The notes under the pieces were generated by a model. The model worked only from the letters and a program-made list of their open reading frames with translations, had not been told where the DNA came from and did no database searches. This document shows, piece by piece, positions 9,988 through 21,600 of a stretch of 64,000 nt of DNA (position 1 is the first letter of the stretch; each line of letters begins with the position of its first letter). The position numbers were made by a program, and so were the translations under genes. Source of the DNA: Carettochelys insculpta (lineage: Eukaryota > Chordata > Testudines > Carettochelyidae); assembly GCF_033958435.1 (NCBI RefSeq), contig NC_134160.1, positions 17,161,001 through 17,225,000 of the forward strand, written 5' to 3'.

Positions 9988-12022
9988 AGTCATTAAATAA
10001 TCAGATCCCTTTCAAGTGTGGTTATAATCAGAAAAGTGACTCCTTCTTAGTCCATTTGTCTGCCCTCTGGGCATCCCCACATCTCCTCCACTAACTTTAC
10101 CAGCACAGAGAAGTTTTCACTCCCATGAACTTACAGAACCAGCACAGCTCTGAGAGATGGAGCTGGGGCCTATTTTGCATCCTCTCCCTTCACTGAGCTT
10201 ATCAGCTGAGTTTTCCTTGCACAATCTTTGTTCCTGTTGATGACATAGGTGGCAGAAACATCAGAGCTGGATCATCTAACCCCAACTAGTATTGGCAGGG
10301 ACAGCTGTTAGAAAAACAGATTCTGGACTTAAAAAAAGAATGGCATTTTATCTAGATTCCCAGAGAGACATACCAGCATGTGCTACAGAGAGACAGTTGA
10401 GCCCAGCAGAGCTATTAAATAGTAAAGCAATACAAAGATATTAGGGAACTACCTTGACCCAAGCTTTGGGTCACAGCATAACACAGCCCTGTGCCTTTGT
10501 TAGGAAAACCTCGTTCCCTTGCTGGTTTCTGACCTCAGTAGTGAGCTGCTGCCCTTCTCAGCTCCCCTGTAGTCTCAGATCCTGAGGGTGAGGGTGGCAC
10601 CTGGAAGTAATGGGAAGTGGGGATTCAGTGAGTCCACTAATCACTATGAAAGAAGGGGGTAATTCTAGAATCATGAGTGACATGAAAAGCATTTTAAACC
10701 AGCCAGTGCTGGATTAGATCAGCCAATGTAAGCAGGTGAAGTTCCCCCTTGTGCAGATGGTTGTGTAAGGTCCTACACACCACTTATCCCCTTAAAATAG
10801 GCCTTAATGTAAGCATTCATGTTGCATAAATCCACCTCCCTGTTCATTGGCCCCTGCTCCTTCTATCTGTTTTCTCCTGACCTACTGTATGTCAACAGAG
10901 CGAAGAAAAGCCCATCGCTGGCCCATACCAGCTGACTTGGGCTCCAAGGCAGTTTCATTGCTGTATAGATTTTCCAGCTCCAGGATCCTGCAAAGGTCTC
11001 AGCCAGAGCTCTGGTAGCCCCGGTCAGCTGGCACAGGCCAGGCATGGGTTGTTCTTTGTTGTGTGAACATACCGCTCATGACCCTGTGCAGCTCTGGCAC
11101 TAGTTTACACGGAAAAGGGCTGTTAGGCAAGCGTTTGGGATTTTACTGCTGGCAGCATGGTACACATTTTGTCCATTTACACTGACTGCTTTTGCTGTTC
11201 CTTTCTCCATTGCCTCCAATCTCTTCTCACAGAACCAACATTATGTGAGCAGCTGGTTCTCTACAGACCATGTCAGGGAGCCTGTGCCTTGCAGGAGCTT
11301 CTCAGGTTCTATATTCAGCCTGATTTTAGGGATCATCTGTTCCACCACTTCCTCTCAGGAGTCCTGTGTGGTGATTAGCTGTAATAACCCTGTTAATCCA
11401 TTTCTGTGGAGCCCATGTTTCTGGGCATGACATAGATTAGAAACGTATATGAAACCGAGAGATCACATCAGAACACTAGAGATGAACAGGCAAAAATAAC
11501 ATAAGATATTGAAGGGTTGATTATTAGGGACATGCAAATTAGTTCCTGTAAAACAAGAACCAGTGCTGCCCATCAATCAGTGTGTAAACTCAGTCCAAAT
11601 CTGCTTTGTACTTAGAAGTTGTTAGGGTTTAATGTTTCTTTTCAAACTTCTCACTCCCCAGCTCTTCATAGTTCTAGGCAAAAGCAGAACTAGAATACAG
11701 AACAGATTTGTTTCTTGTGGCATTTTTGATCTGTTTCAAATACCTGAAGGGAGCCTTGGGAAAGATTCTGACAGAGGCGGGCCTGAAGCAAACCCCTAGA
11801 CCTGCACCCCACCAGCCTTTGTGGGCGTTTGTCCAGAACCAAATGTCATAGCTCAGGCCTCTCTCTTCTGAGGAGAGCCCGCATATCTTCTGATGTTTGT
11901 TGTCCCTTTCCATCACAACAGAACATTAATATAGCCACTACCTTGCAGCTCATACTGTGTGCTGAGGCTCCTAGGAGCTGTAGCCATCATGGACTCACCT
12001 TTTTTTTCTCTCTCAAATGCAG

Positions 12023-12919
12023 AAGATAGAACCTCGAAGCCCAGCATGTTCCCCTGGCAACACACAGCCTATCTGCTCCAGAGCCTTGCAAGCACCCTAT
12101 GAACTACATGTCCATGCTCCGAGCCGAGGAGAAGAGAATGTCTTCAGCCATCTCCCGTTGCATTCACAGCAGCTAACGAGGACTCCATATCCTATGATTC
12201 CAATTGGGGGCATCCAGATGGTCCAGGCCAGGCCAAGTACCCATCCCAGTTTGGTGCCCAAGTCAGTGATGTCCCTGCAAGCAGGATGTTTTGCACCCAG
12301 TGGCAATGGCAGCAGCAGCTTTACCAAGTTCAGCCCAGCAGAGGAGAGGGGCAAGGAACCGCAGGTCCCACAAGAATCTTCATCCGTATCCCCAGCTGCA
12401 AAGGTTTCTAAATACACATTGTCCCCACAGCTTCAGGGCAGTGGCTGTTTAGAGGAGAAAATGAGGACTAGTGAACATCAGCAAAAGACAGAACAGGAGG
12501 AATACAGGGTAAAAAAGTATGCTGAGCCCAGCCACTCGGAGCAAGAAGGCTGTTCAGCTCCCACCGACTGTCCGAGCACAAATTATGAGCACTCTCCAAA
12601 GCCTTCAACAAGTGGGGACGAACCCTTAAAAAAACCGGGCAAGAAGCAATGTGGCAGCTCAAGCACTTACTTTGACTCATCCTGCACTTTCATCTCAGAT
12701 TTCCCCGCACAGATGCTGGACAGAAGCAGCAGCACCGGCTGCCTGTCGGAGCCCTCATTGAGCCATTCACACTCCCACCAGTTCTCCGTTAGGAGAAGGA
12801 ACCTCTCGGGAGAGCCAAGTCACCAAGGGGGGGCCCATAGGAAAAGCAGCCCGCACTTAGAGCGCACACGGTTCAGTCAAACTCAGAGGCAGGTGGATGA
12901 GAATACAGGAAGTACTTAA
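12023..12919 (+). CDS. HIVEP3: HIVEP-family zinc-finger factor, last coding exon (probably HIVEP3)
   Basis: This exon encodes the last 298 residues and ends at TAA (12917-12919). The key landmark is PYPMIPIGGIQMVQARP (about 12185-12235), a block conserved at this position in vertebrate HIVEP proteins. It is followed by the serine-rich segment around SPAAKVSKYTLSP, a glutamate/lysine-rich stretch, and a basic, histidine- and serine-rich tail (SHSHSHQFSVRRRN). No zinc finger is present; the region is probably disordered and regulatory. The frame is intact from splice site to stop, with no sign of decay, unlike the transposon frames elsewhere. HIVEP3 is favoured because the tail ends without the C-terminal block I recall for HIVEP1 and HIVEP2. 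That recollection needs an alignment, so the family is near certain and the paralogue about 65 percent. Confidence 0.85.
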   Translation, partial: KIEPRSPACSPGNTQPICSRALQAPYELHVHAPSRGEENVFSHLPLHSQQLTRTPYPMIPIGGIQMVQARPSTHPSLVPKSVMSLQAGCFAPSGNGSSSFTKFSPAEERGKEPQVPQESSSVSPAAKVSKYTLSPQLQGSGCLEEKMRTSEHQQKTEQEEYRVKKYAEPSHSEQEGCSAPTDCPSTNYEHSPKPSTSGDEPLKKPGKKQCGSSSTYFDSSCTFISDFPAQMLDRSSSTGCLSEPSLSHSHSHQFSVRRRNLSGEPSHQGGAHRKSSPHLERTRFSQTQRQVDENTGST

Positions 12920-14572
12920 GCCTCCATTCATCTGTTCCACTTCTAGGCTTCCTATGTAAATCAACAGACATTTTCAACACTATTTCCTTTAGTATAATCA
13001 TCGCTATAAGAAGCACTCTAGTGTATGACCAAATCCAGGGAAGATTCCTGGTTTTCTTTGTCCCCGTCTGGTATTATCTCCACATGTATGCAGTTACTTG
13101 TGCCTTTTTCTATACCTTTTGTTGCTTGAAATGTACAAATATGTTTGAGGCTGTGAATATTTTTTTAGAGTTTTTTGGAAAGGGGTTTGTTAGACCTTGT
13201 CTTTTTTGCCATTTAGGTATCTCTTCGTATATGCTTGAGAGATGCAGAAAGGAAAAGGTTAAGCATTTTAAGGGGGAAGAAGATGCACTGAAAATAAAAA
13301 CAAACTTTTTTTTTAATATTGATTAAATGATTTAAAAAAAAAACCCTTTCTCCTGTGTACAGAAGTTTATGATTCCTATTTATTACCTGCTTTATTTAAT
13401 TCTCAGCAGATTGCTTGGGTATTTTTTTTTCTTGCATCACTCTGGTTGCCTATCTTTGTGCTTTAAACTGTTGCGACTGCTTTACATTTGAAAAGTGTTT
13501 ACCCTGAATTGTAAATTAAACTAGCACTTATTTTAGAATGGGAGGCCTATTAACAGTGAATGCAGATGTCACTCCAAAAAGAAAAAAAAAAATCTCCAAG
13601 GCACCTCCCTTCTGCAGAACCCAGAAAAGCACTTTTTTAAAAAAGCGACACAATGGTTCTTCAGAGGTTTAACTGCAAGAAAATAGGGTTGTATCGAATG
13701 TAGAACCAGTTCTGGGAATGGCCTTTACTGGTTTTTAAAAGAGCTGTTTTTATGCTTGCTTTAATAGTGACAGTCCATGGCTGGCTGCTCTTAGAATGCA
13801 CTATATGGTAGCAATACCTCGTGCATGGCCTGTGTCACACTGAAGCCCCATTTATGGGGGGTTCAGAGGCCCTCTGGCACCTCCTGGGCTCAAGATGAAA
13901 ATAAATTCTCAACCTTGCAAACCATTTTTCACCATATGTTTATTTTAATTTGTCCAACCCTTGCCTTCCCAAATAACTCCCAGGAGGCCCTTTGTAAGGC
14001 AAAACGTTATAGGGATGCAATAAATAGTATGTGCACTCTTTTGTTTGCATCCCTACGGCTTTGTAATCCACAACTGGCTGCATGTCTGATTTTATTTTAT
14101 TTTATTTACTTATTTAAATGAAACGTTGCGAATGCCTCATCCACATTGGATGGAGGGGCCTTTTTTGTATTTTATAGACAGAGGTTGTGGTGCCTAATGA
14201 CTAATGTCTGAATATGGGCCCATTATGCATGCATAGTAACTTTCCATAGCGTATTTTTAATAGTGACAGCATCCCTAGCAGAGCAGTGGCCTCTGCTGCC
14301 AATAGATGTGATACCAAATATGGAGAGACGTGATGGAATCTTCTGCTCTGTTGTGTTAACATGCTTTTGAAAATACACATGTTCAGTCCATGTTTCCCCT
14401 ACTACACAGGCTCTTGACTGCTTCTGAGGCTTTGGAATGAGATTCCCTTCTGACTCAATGGAATCTGTACAATTGTTTTAACAATACAAACAAAAAGATT
14501 GAAATATTTAAACAGTGGGGCAGTTATTTCTTCTTTCAGAGCTGTTTATTGGGTACACAATACACTTGTAAA

Positions 14573-14594
14573 AATAATAATAATAATAATAATT
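14573..14594 (+). repeat. (AAT)n microsatellite
   Basis: About seven uninterrupted AAT units in the 3' UTR. Confidence 0.9.
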
Positions 14595-15944
14595 GAAATA
14601 TAATCCTGAAGGAGGACATAATACCTTGCCAGACCTGGTGAGCTATGAACTGCTCCTGACTGACGGGTGAATAATATGGGCTGGTTTTAATTAACTTCTG
14701 TGATTCTTTTTCTTTTGATGTAAAGGGAATTAAGTTCAAAAGAAGATACCATGGAAATAACATTAAGATTGTGACACCAACTAAACAATGGTCTACATTT
14801 CCCTTCCATTCCCAACTAGTGCTTTTTTTACCTGGTTTGCCTTTTCCCACACTGGCCCCCAAGCCTCCAGGCACAGCCTAGCAGACCTCTCTCTGCAGGA
14901 TTGTTGCCATGAGCCCAACTCAGCAAACCATCTCTGTTCAGGAAAACGTGGCTGCATCCTAGTCATCTCCATGGGAATTGAGCACCTGTTTAAGTGCTGT
15001 GATGATCAGAGATGGACTGTTTAATCAGGGAGGTCCCTTGTGAGAGCATCCTCTGAAACCACCTCTTCCCTTGCTAATGGGTACAGCTTGGAATTTCCTG
15101 GCTGTTGCTTGTTCTCTCTTTTCTTTCCTCTTGTCACATTCTTAACATTATTTCAGGGTAGCTTTATGTATTTAATTGTTTTGTTTCATATTTGAAATTG
15201 TACATAAAGAGAAATGATGCAGAGGTTGTCAGTAGCATCTGGCCACGTTGAGTGCACATAGATCAAATTTGGGCTAGATCAAATGTGCTTGGCTTCATTT
15301 TTAACTGTATTTTAACCCTTGGCCTGTCAGTAAATTGGAAAGAGCTTCCCCCTCCCCCCCGCTGCCCCTGTCGCTTCTGGGGGGGAAAACCAGTTCCCTC
15401 TGCATCTTAGTGTGCTGCTTTCATTGGTTTTCTTCTTTTGGTTCATCATGAGATCAGGATGAGTTGAGTTCTCTGCCCTTGTTGCAGTGTGTGTGCATGT
15501 GTGTCCCTAAAAGGGGTGGGTAGAGGCATGGCAAAAGCAGAGATAAGGGCACTCATATCCTGCCAGCTTTGGTCGCATTCACATAACATGCCAGCCACGT
15601 GCAGGAGTGATCTGTACTCTCTGGGCATGTGTGCTCACAGACACCACTGCAAATTCTATGAACATACAGGCAGAAATTCACAGACCTCAGGCCTGGCCTG
15701 GAGTCCCATTGTGACAAATCTCCCAAAGAGATTTTGAAGGAAGCTAGGGTCTGGGTCGAATTCTGCCTCATGCGTCCATCATTGATTGTAGGAGATGCCT
15801 ATGCCAGGTCAGCTTTAGCCACCTTAAAAACCAATCATGAGCAAAACAATGATGGTCGTTTGGCTCCAGAACTCCAGAGGAAACAATGCCTTGCCTCCCC
15901 CACTCAGAAAGCATGGTGAATTGTATTCTGGATTATATTTTGAC

Positions 15945-16035
15945 AAGGTACAACTTTAAACTGGTGCAACACCATGGATTTAAGTGGAGTTGCACCTGTT
16001 TACATGAAGGTTTCGGGCCAAATCCTGTAAACATT
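15945..16035 (-). repeat. Ancient dispersed repeat in the 3' UTR
   Basis: 'taaactggtgcaacaccatggatttaagtggagttgcacc...gggccaaatcctg' is a diverged reverse-orientation relative of the repeat at 1667-1728. Confidence 0.4.
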
Positions 16036-16843
16036 TATTACCGAGCATTGCACTGTCTACATCATGCATTCCTTGGCTTGGTCACAGGAATAAGTGCTAG
16101 GCTCACTAATAAATGTCTGCAGGCTTTTAACTCTTACCACGGCTTTGTATCCCATGCGACAGATGAGATGAACAATACAAATAACAAAAAATAAGTGAAA
16201 AATAAATTAAAAAATAGCCCCCAAGCCTCATCTATGCCAGCAGTTTCTGGCAGGGGTCTGGGAAGCATGAGTGATCTGTGGAGTACTGGATATTGACTTA
16301 CAGAGCTGGCTTTTCACATGCAACCAGCAGCAAAATCTCACCAAATGTTCACCTAATGTTCCTTTTCCATGTAAGCCATTGCTTAAGGTGCTGCGCAATG
16401 GAAAATGGGGACTGATCTCTCAGTGCTGATGTGACTGACCTTGTGAAATAATTTGACTCTCAGTGGACTCCATCATGCAACGTGTCAAGCACTTGGCTTT
16501 GATCCAGTAAAGCAAAGCACTTAAGCATGGGCTTAGCATTAAGCATGTGAGTAGTCACACCTACTTCATTGTGCTTAAAGTTAAAGCTCATACTGAACAT
16601 CCTTCCTGGATGAGGGCTGGAGAACTCAGCACCTTTCAGGATTGAGCCCTAGCCATGTCTGCTCCCGGACACAGCCTGCAGAGTTGCAGCATATCAGCCC
16701 AGAGTCCTTACAGGTTGTCACTAGACACTGAAGGAGTAAAGGAGGAAATCTTAGAGCTACTTATGCAGGAGCTGTGGCTTTATTGCTTATGACTGGGGGA
16801 TGTGTTTCATCACCTGTTCTTACGTGGAAATATTTTCAAACAT

Positions 16844-16999
16844 AACAAGAAGTCCAGTGGTGCCTTATAGACTAACAAATGCCAAAGTGGGTCTGCCCAC
16901 AAAAGCTCATGCTCCAAAATATCTGTTAGTCTATAAGGTGCCACAGGACCTCTTGTTGTTTGTGAAGATACAGACTAACTTGGCTACCCCCCCTGATAA
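16844..16999. repeat. Palindromic foldback element in the 3' UTR
   Basis: The left arm AAGTCCAGTGGTGCCTTATAGACTAACA is the near-complement of the right arm TGTTAGTCTATAAGGTGCCACAGGACCTCTTG, separated by about 50 bases. The right end continues into the family terminus ATACAGACTAACTTGGCTACC. If transcribed, the arms can pair into a hairpin in the mRNA. Confidence 0.75.
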
Positions 17000-17948
17000 T
17001 TTTCAAGGTAGGTCCCTAAAGTTAGTTCCTAAAACCACAGTTAGACACCTAGATAAAAAGGATCTGATATGCAAATATAGCTGAAATCTACAGGAGTCGC
17101 AGCAGGTACTCAGCAGCTCCAGCTATCAGAGCGCCTTTCCAGAGGTGCCAGATCCGGATGTAGGGAGATTGTCACAGACCCAAATACCAGTTAGACCTTG
17201 TAATGCCCTTTAAAGTTAATGGGAGTAAAGGCCCCAGTCCACCAAGGAAAGTTGGGGCCTAACCCCCAAGAGTTTAAGTGAGAGCTTGACCCAGATCCTC
17301 GATGATACTGTCATCTCACAGCACTACTTGCCTTTGAATGGTTCCAGAATCTTAGGCATCAGGACTTGTTGATTTGATCCTATATTTGCATTTAATTTCC
17401 TTCTGTCCCTTCTTAAAAAGTCACAAAAAACTCAGACTGGGATTAATTGCTTTTGTCCTCGTCTCTTTTTCTCTTTTAAAAACTCAAAAATTGTATCTAA
17501 ATAAAATACATTGGCACACAAACCTGTGAGATTATAACTGTTGTTACTCAAATTGCGTGTGCACTTTGATCTAGCCCTTTTACTTGTTGCAACTTTTTTT
17601 GTTCTGACTTGATTTTATCACATTTCTTCTTCTTTAAAAAAAAAATCCATCTACTGCACAGTATTTCAAACTAAAAACACATTGTAACTTATTTACATCT
17701 CCACACCGAAAAAATCAGTCCTGATGGCAAAAAACCAATTTGTTTTCATTACTGAAATATGATGGCACTTAAGGTCACTTTAGTAAATGTAATGTAAAAA
17801 AAAATGTGTACGCAAATTTAATATACATGGTCTCATGTAAGATACATATTTGCCTTTTTTCTAAAAGATGTATGTATTCTGTAAGTGAAATAGTCTGTAG
17901 AAAGTTTCTATATGTTCTTAAAATGGCAATACATTCCAAAAAGGTACT

Positions 17949-17956
17949 GTAAATAT
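17949..17956 (+). promoter_or_regulatory. Pumilio-type motif in the 3' UTR
   Basis: TGTAAATA matches the consensus UGUANAUA recognised by PUF proteins. It lies about 370 bases before the distal polyadenylation signal. An 8-base match can occur by chance. Confidence 0.3.
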
Positions 17957-18056
17957 GTACAGTGTACAATGTTATTTAGTAGTTTTGCCTGTAATTTTAT
18001 TTTAACTCCAGTTTCTACATTTGCATCTTGCAATGTCTGTATGGTTATATCAGTGC

Positions 18057-18178
18057 AAAAAAAAAAAAACAAGAAAAAGAAAAAAAAAAAAGAGAAAAAT
18101 GCAGGTAAAAAGCACAGTCTGATGTTAAAAAAAAAAGAAAAACAAAAAAAAACAGAGATGAAAAAAAGGAAAAAAATA
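18057..18178 (+). repeat. A-rich low-complexity tract
   Basis: Several poly(A) and AAG/AAAG runs near the end of the UTR. The lysine-rich open frame through it (17912-18190) is a composition artefact. Confidence 0.85.
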
Positions 18179-18321
18179 CTCAGTATTTGATGTTTGTGAC
18201 CCTTATTGTAAATGACATCTGTACTGTGAATGAGAAGTTTTTACAAGTATAATATTGCCTTTACTACAGCTCAAGACTGTCTGCTCAGTCTGAGCATATT
18301 TTTAAAAAAACAGCATGTTGG

Positions 18322-18327
18322 AATAAA
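18322..18327 (+). promoter_or_regulatory. Distal polyadenylation signal
   Basis: AATAAA within ATGTTGGAATAAATTTTAAAG. It is the last canonical signal after the HIVEP-family stop codon before the sequence changes to repeat-rich intergenic DNA. Cleavage would fall near 18340-18350. Confidence 0.55.
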
Positions 18328-18345
18328 TTTTAAAGTCCCAACATA

Positions 18346-20650
18346 TCCTTACTTACATGACTGGCAGTTCTTAATTTTTTACTTTTATTGTAAACGTTTA
18401 TGGACACAGGCTCTAGAATCGTAGAACCAAATTCTGGATAAAATGCTAGGCATTGACATGTACCCAAGCCAAAGAGATTTCCACTGAAAACACCCACAGC
18501 AGCTAGCACGCTGCAGTAGAGCAACTTCACAGTCTTATTTGTCTGGATTGTGGGCCGCGCTGCAGCAAAGTGAATGGGTTGCAGCATGATGAATGCTAGG
18601 GTGAAGTCCGGATCCTATTAATGGTGACCTCAGTCTGGCTAGGATTCCACCCTATTTCAGCGGCAGCAGTAAACCAAACAGGATAAACTCTGCCTGATTA
18701 GTTGTTTGCTTTGATTTTTAAATGTGTCCATCTAATGCTCCGGGGGCCTTTGGAAATAGAAACTAATATTTTTTTTAAAATCAAGTAAATTATTTCCCCA
18801 TTCAAGAAATGTACATGTTGTCTGGAACCCAGCGATCAGCCCCGAGGTTCCCACCCACCTACCCAATAGGTCCCGGTCAAAAAAAAAGAAAAAAAGCCTA
18901 ATTGGCCTGTGCATGGGTGTCAGGCACAGTCTGTTCTCACTGGGGTAATTTAAGCAGGGGGCTGCGTCAATTAGAACCCAGTGCCTGGTCCTGCTGACTT
19001 CAGACGTGCAGATGTGTGCAGGCCATGCCCTTTCGTTGCTCTCTTGATGAGGGCTCTGCAGGAGCAGGCTGTCCAGAGGAAGCCAGCCAGGGCATGCAGC
19101 TTCCACTGGAAAGGCTGTCTGTCCCCCTCTCCCCGCTTAGATTTCTGGTGAGACTGCACAGCACATAATCAGGATGCAGAAAATCACCAAGTTTCCCCCT
19201 GCCAAGGCTGAACTGATTCCCACAGACCATTGCCAGATGCTTTGTTTAAATCATTGTGTAACCCAGCCATGGATTTCCCATCTGTGGGAGACTGCTTCAC
19301 AGTAGATCAGCTGTTTGCTTCAGCAATCCTCCTTGATGTCTCAGCATTCACTATTAGGCAGTCACAAGTAGTCGTCATGTCTGGTACTCTCCCCCCCCCG
19401 ACCTACCCCAACAGGCTTTCCCCCTCCAAGCCTTTGTTGCCCTTCTGCTAGGAGGGCACATACCCTAGTGTTCCCTCGCTCACAAACACCCGCCCAGCTG
19501 TCAAGTAGCCAAGTTGCACGGCTGGATCCAGCTGTAACTGGCCTGTGAGGCAGAACACCAGACATAGCTGTCAGCCAGGGAAATTAAGAGAGGCCTTTGG
19601 GGCCTGAACATCGACCCCCTGTCTGGTCATACTGCCAGTGGGAAGGAGTTGCCCAGGCCAGCCAGCCACCCCAGGGGAAGTGCCACGCTGGGGTTAAGTG
19701 TGCTAGTTCCAGTCACTCTAGTGCACTGTATGTCTGGCTGCCCTGCTGGACCTCTGGCTGCCTCCCAGCTGTGCTGCCAGACCCAGTCTAATTAGCCAGG
19801 GGGACCCGGGGGGGGCAGGGGTGCATTTTGGCCTCCCCAGTCATGCATGACAATTCTGAGTGTGCCAGTTTGTAGGCTGGTGCAAAAGGCACTAGGGCAC
19901 ATAAGAGAGAGAGGCCAGGCATCCCAGGTGGGGTTTAACCAGGAAAGCCAGCAGCTGCTGCCTATCTAAAAGGAAGAATCCATTTCTGGCCTGGTTGGCT
20001 CCCTTGCTCACAGTTCTCTGAATGCTTAGGCCCTTCTCTAGCCAAAGCCTGTGAGGGAAGGGATTTTCTTAGGTTGGCCTCCTGTATGCAAGTAGTTCAG
20101 AGTGGTGACAGAGGAAGGAAGAGGGTTGCTCATTCCTCTCTCTCTTTTGCACCCCATCCTTGGAGGTCTCGCCCACTTAGCTGCAAGTATACCTCCTTCC
20201 TTGTATTCCCCATCTGCCCTGCACCGGCAGCATGGCCCCACCTGGCTCACGTGCCCTAGAGAATAGCTGGGTTTGGTTTCTTTGTTCTCCTTAATAGTCT
20301 AAAATAGTTAATATTTCCTTTTTAACTCCTACAGGAATTTATAAAAAGTGAAAGAAAGCAAATTAGATGGAGACAAAATAGACAGTTTTTTTCCCCTCCT
20401 GTCTGGAGGAGTTCTCCGTCTTTCCCCGGCGACTGGACGTACTCTGCTCTGAGCTGCTCTCACTGTGTCTGCTGCCTGGTTCAGCCGCCCAGAAAAGTAC
20501 ATCACCCCAGGTAACAGGGCAGTCTCACAGGAACTGGGAGCTGAAGTTAAAACTCCCCCTTATGGAGAGGGCACTTCAGTCTGCGGGAGACTCCTGCTAA
20601 AGGGCCGACCCAGAGCCCTTAACTTCAAAGGGGTAGACTCCTCCAGTAAA
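18346..20650. other. Intergenic, nothing recognised
   Basis: No exon, RNA gene or clear repeat family is recognised. The longest open frame (18732-19106) has no family resemblance. Confidence 0.6.
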
Positions 20651-20951
20651 GGGCTGTGTCTACACTAGCTCCCTTCTCTGAAGGGGGCATGGTAATCAGC
20701 CCGAGAGGGGGAATAGCAATGAGGTGCTGCAATGAATAGGCCGTACCTCATTAGGCTAATGGCCAAAAGTTTTTGGGCATAAGGGCACTTGGAAGTCACA
20801 CAAGTACTTGGAAGTGCTCGTGGCTCCACGGCATGCCGGCGCTTTGAAGTTTGCAACTTAGAAGCCACTGTGATGAGAATTAGTCTAATGAGGTTCTGCA
20901 TATTCATTAGTCCCCTCTCGGGCTGATTCCCATGCTTGTGTAGACAAGCCC
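20651..20951. mobile_element. Harbinger-like MITE with GGGCT.GTCTACAC ends
   Basis: The left end GGGCTGTGTCTACACTAGC and the right end on the minus strand, GGGCTTGTCTACACAAGC, are inverted repeats. Flanks are AAA and AAG, compatible with a diverged 3-bp duplication. The 301-bp interior carries inverted CCTCATTAG/CTAATGAGG motifs and no coding capacity. The GTCTACAC core is shared with the complete Harbinger element's termini, but the rest differs, so it is a separate family. Confidence 0.65.
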
Positions 20952-21146
20952 AAGGACTCCAAAAACAGGGTTCTGAGTGATATCCCAGCTCCAGGGGATT
21001 CCCCGAGCACAGCCCTCGGCACCCACAGCAAAACAAACCCCAAGTGATTGGCCAGCCAGAGGGGCAACCCCCGCCCCCCGCACCCCCTCCACTCCAAGCC
21101 TTGGCAGTGGAAGAAACTCACCAGGGGGTGGGAAGCCTGCAACCCT

Positions 21147-21355
21147 TGACCCCTCCCCACAGCCAAGCTTGTCTGTGCTAACACTTAGAGCCTGCCAGTC
21201 TGGTATCCCGCAGCACTGATGGGCTCGTGTCATGCCAGGCCTGCACAAGAGGTAGGTGTCCTCTCCCTTCTTGCAGATGGCAAAGGACAGGTGCTGTGAT
21301 ATTGATGGGCCAAACCCTGGCCTACAGAAGCTGGTGTACAGGACTCACTCCAGAT
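21147..21355 (-). repeat. Unclassified repeat, partner of 48465-48685
   Basis: The reverse complement shares long stretches with 48465-48685, such as GATACCAGACTGGCAGGCTC, GAGGACACCTACCTCTTG and GGCCATCAATATCAC. It abuts the Tx1 fragment that starts near 21356. The family is not recognised. Confidence 0.6.
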
Positions 21356-21600
21356 CAGGTGTACTTGGCACAGGTTACCCCTGTCCCTAAAGTCTGTCTT
21401 TTTTGAGGTGTGAAGGAAAACCTGGCACACGCCTACCTAAAGTGCGCCAGGTTGCAGCCCCTGTTCTGGCTCCTTCACAACCTCTTATCGAGGTTCTGGC
21501 TGTTCTTCTCCCCACACCTGTTCCTGTTCACACACCTTATCTGTAGCCCCACAAAGTCCCATGACCTCCCTGTCAACCTTCTCCTGCACCCCTTGGCAAG
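21356..21600 (+). mobile_element. Tx1-type LINE, 3' ORF2 fragment
   Basis: The translation around 21410-21580 (ENLAHAYLKCARLQPLFWLL, then FWLFFSPHLF and PTKSHDL.VNLL) matches the C-terminal segment of the Tx1 LINE ORF2 also present at 51134-51480 on the other strand. Only the last part is kept, and a stop interrupts it just upstream. It is a truncated, decayed copy. Confidence 0.75.

Larger units (their letters stand above)
7315..12022 (+). other. Last intron of the HIVEP-family gene
   Basis: The donor is TTG|GTAAGC and the acceptor is TTTTTTTCTCTCTCAAATGCAG|AAG. Both sides are phase 0, so the two exons join in frame. The intron contains a pyrimidine-rich tract (7420-7556), an hAT-like MITE (7989-8520), a pair of inverted MITEs (8650-8926, 9690-9987) and an ancient repeat near 9121-9190. 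From 9988 to 12022 I see nothing I can name. Confidence 0.85.
12920..18345 (+). other. Probable long 3' UTR of the HIVEP-family gene
   Basis: From the stop codon to the AATAAA at 18322 there is no other gene. The sequence is AT-rich, with many T- and A-runs, possible internal polyadenylation signals at 13293 and 17500, and a Pumilio-like TGTAAATA at 17949-17956. It contains an (AAT)n run at 14573, an old repeat at about 15945-16035, a palindromic element at 16844-16999 and an A-rich tract at 18057-18178. The length of about 5.4 kb assumes use of the distal signal. RNA evidence could show a shorter main form ending near 13320. Confidence 0.55.

Noticed and set aside
17912..18190. Lysine-rich 92-codon frame
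   Set aside because: It is produced by A-rich low-complexity sequence in the 3' UTR.
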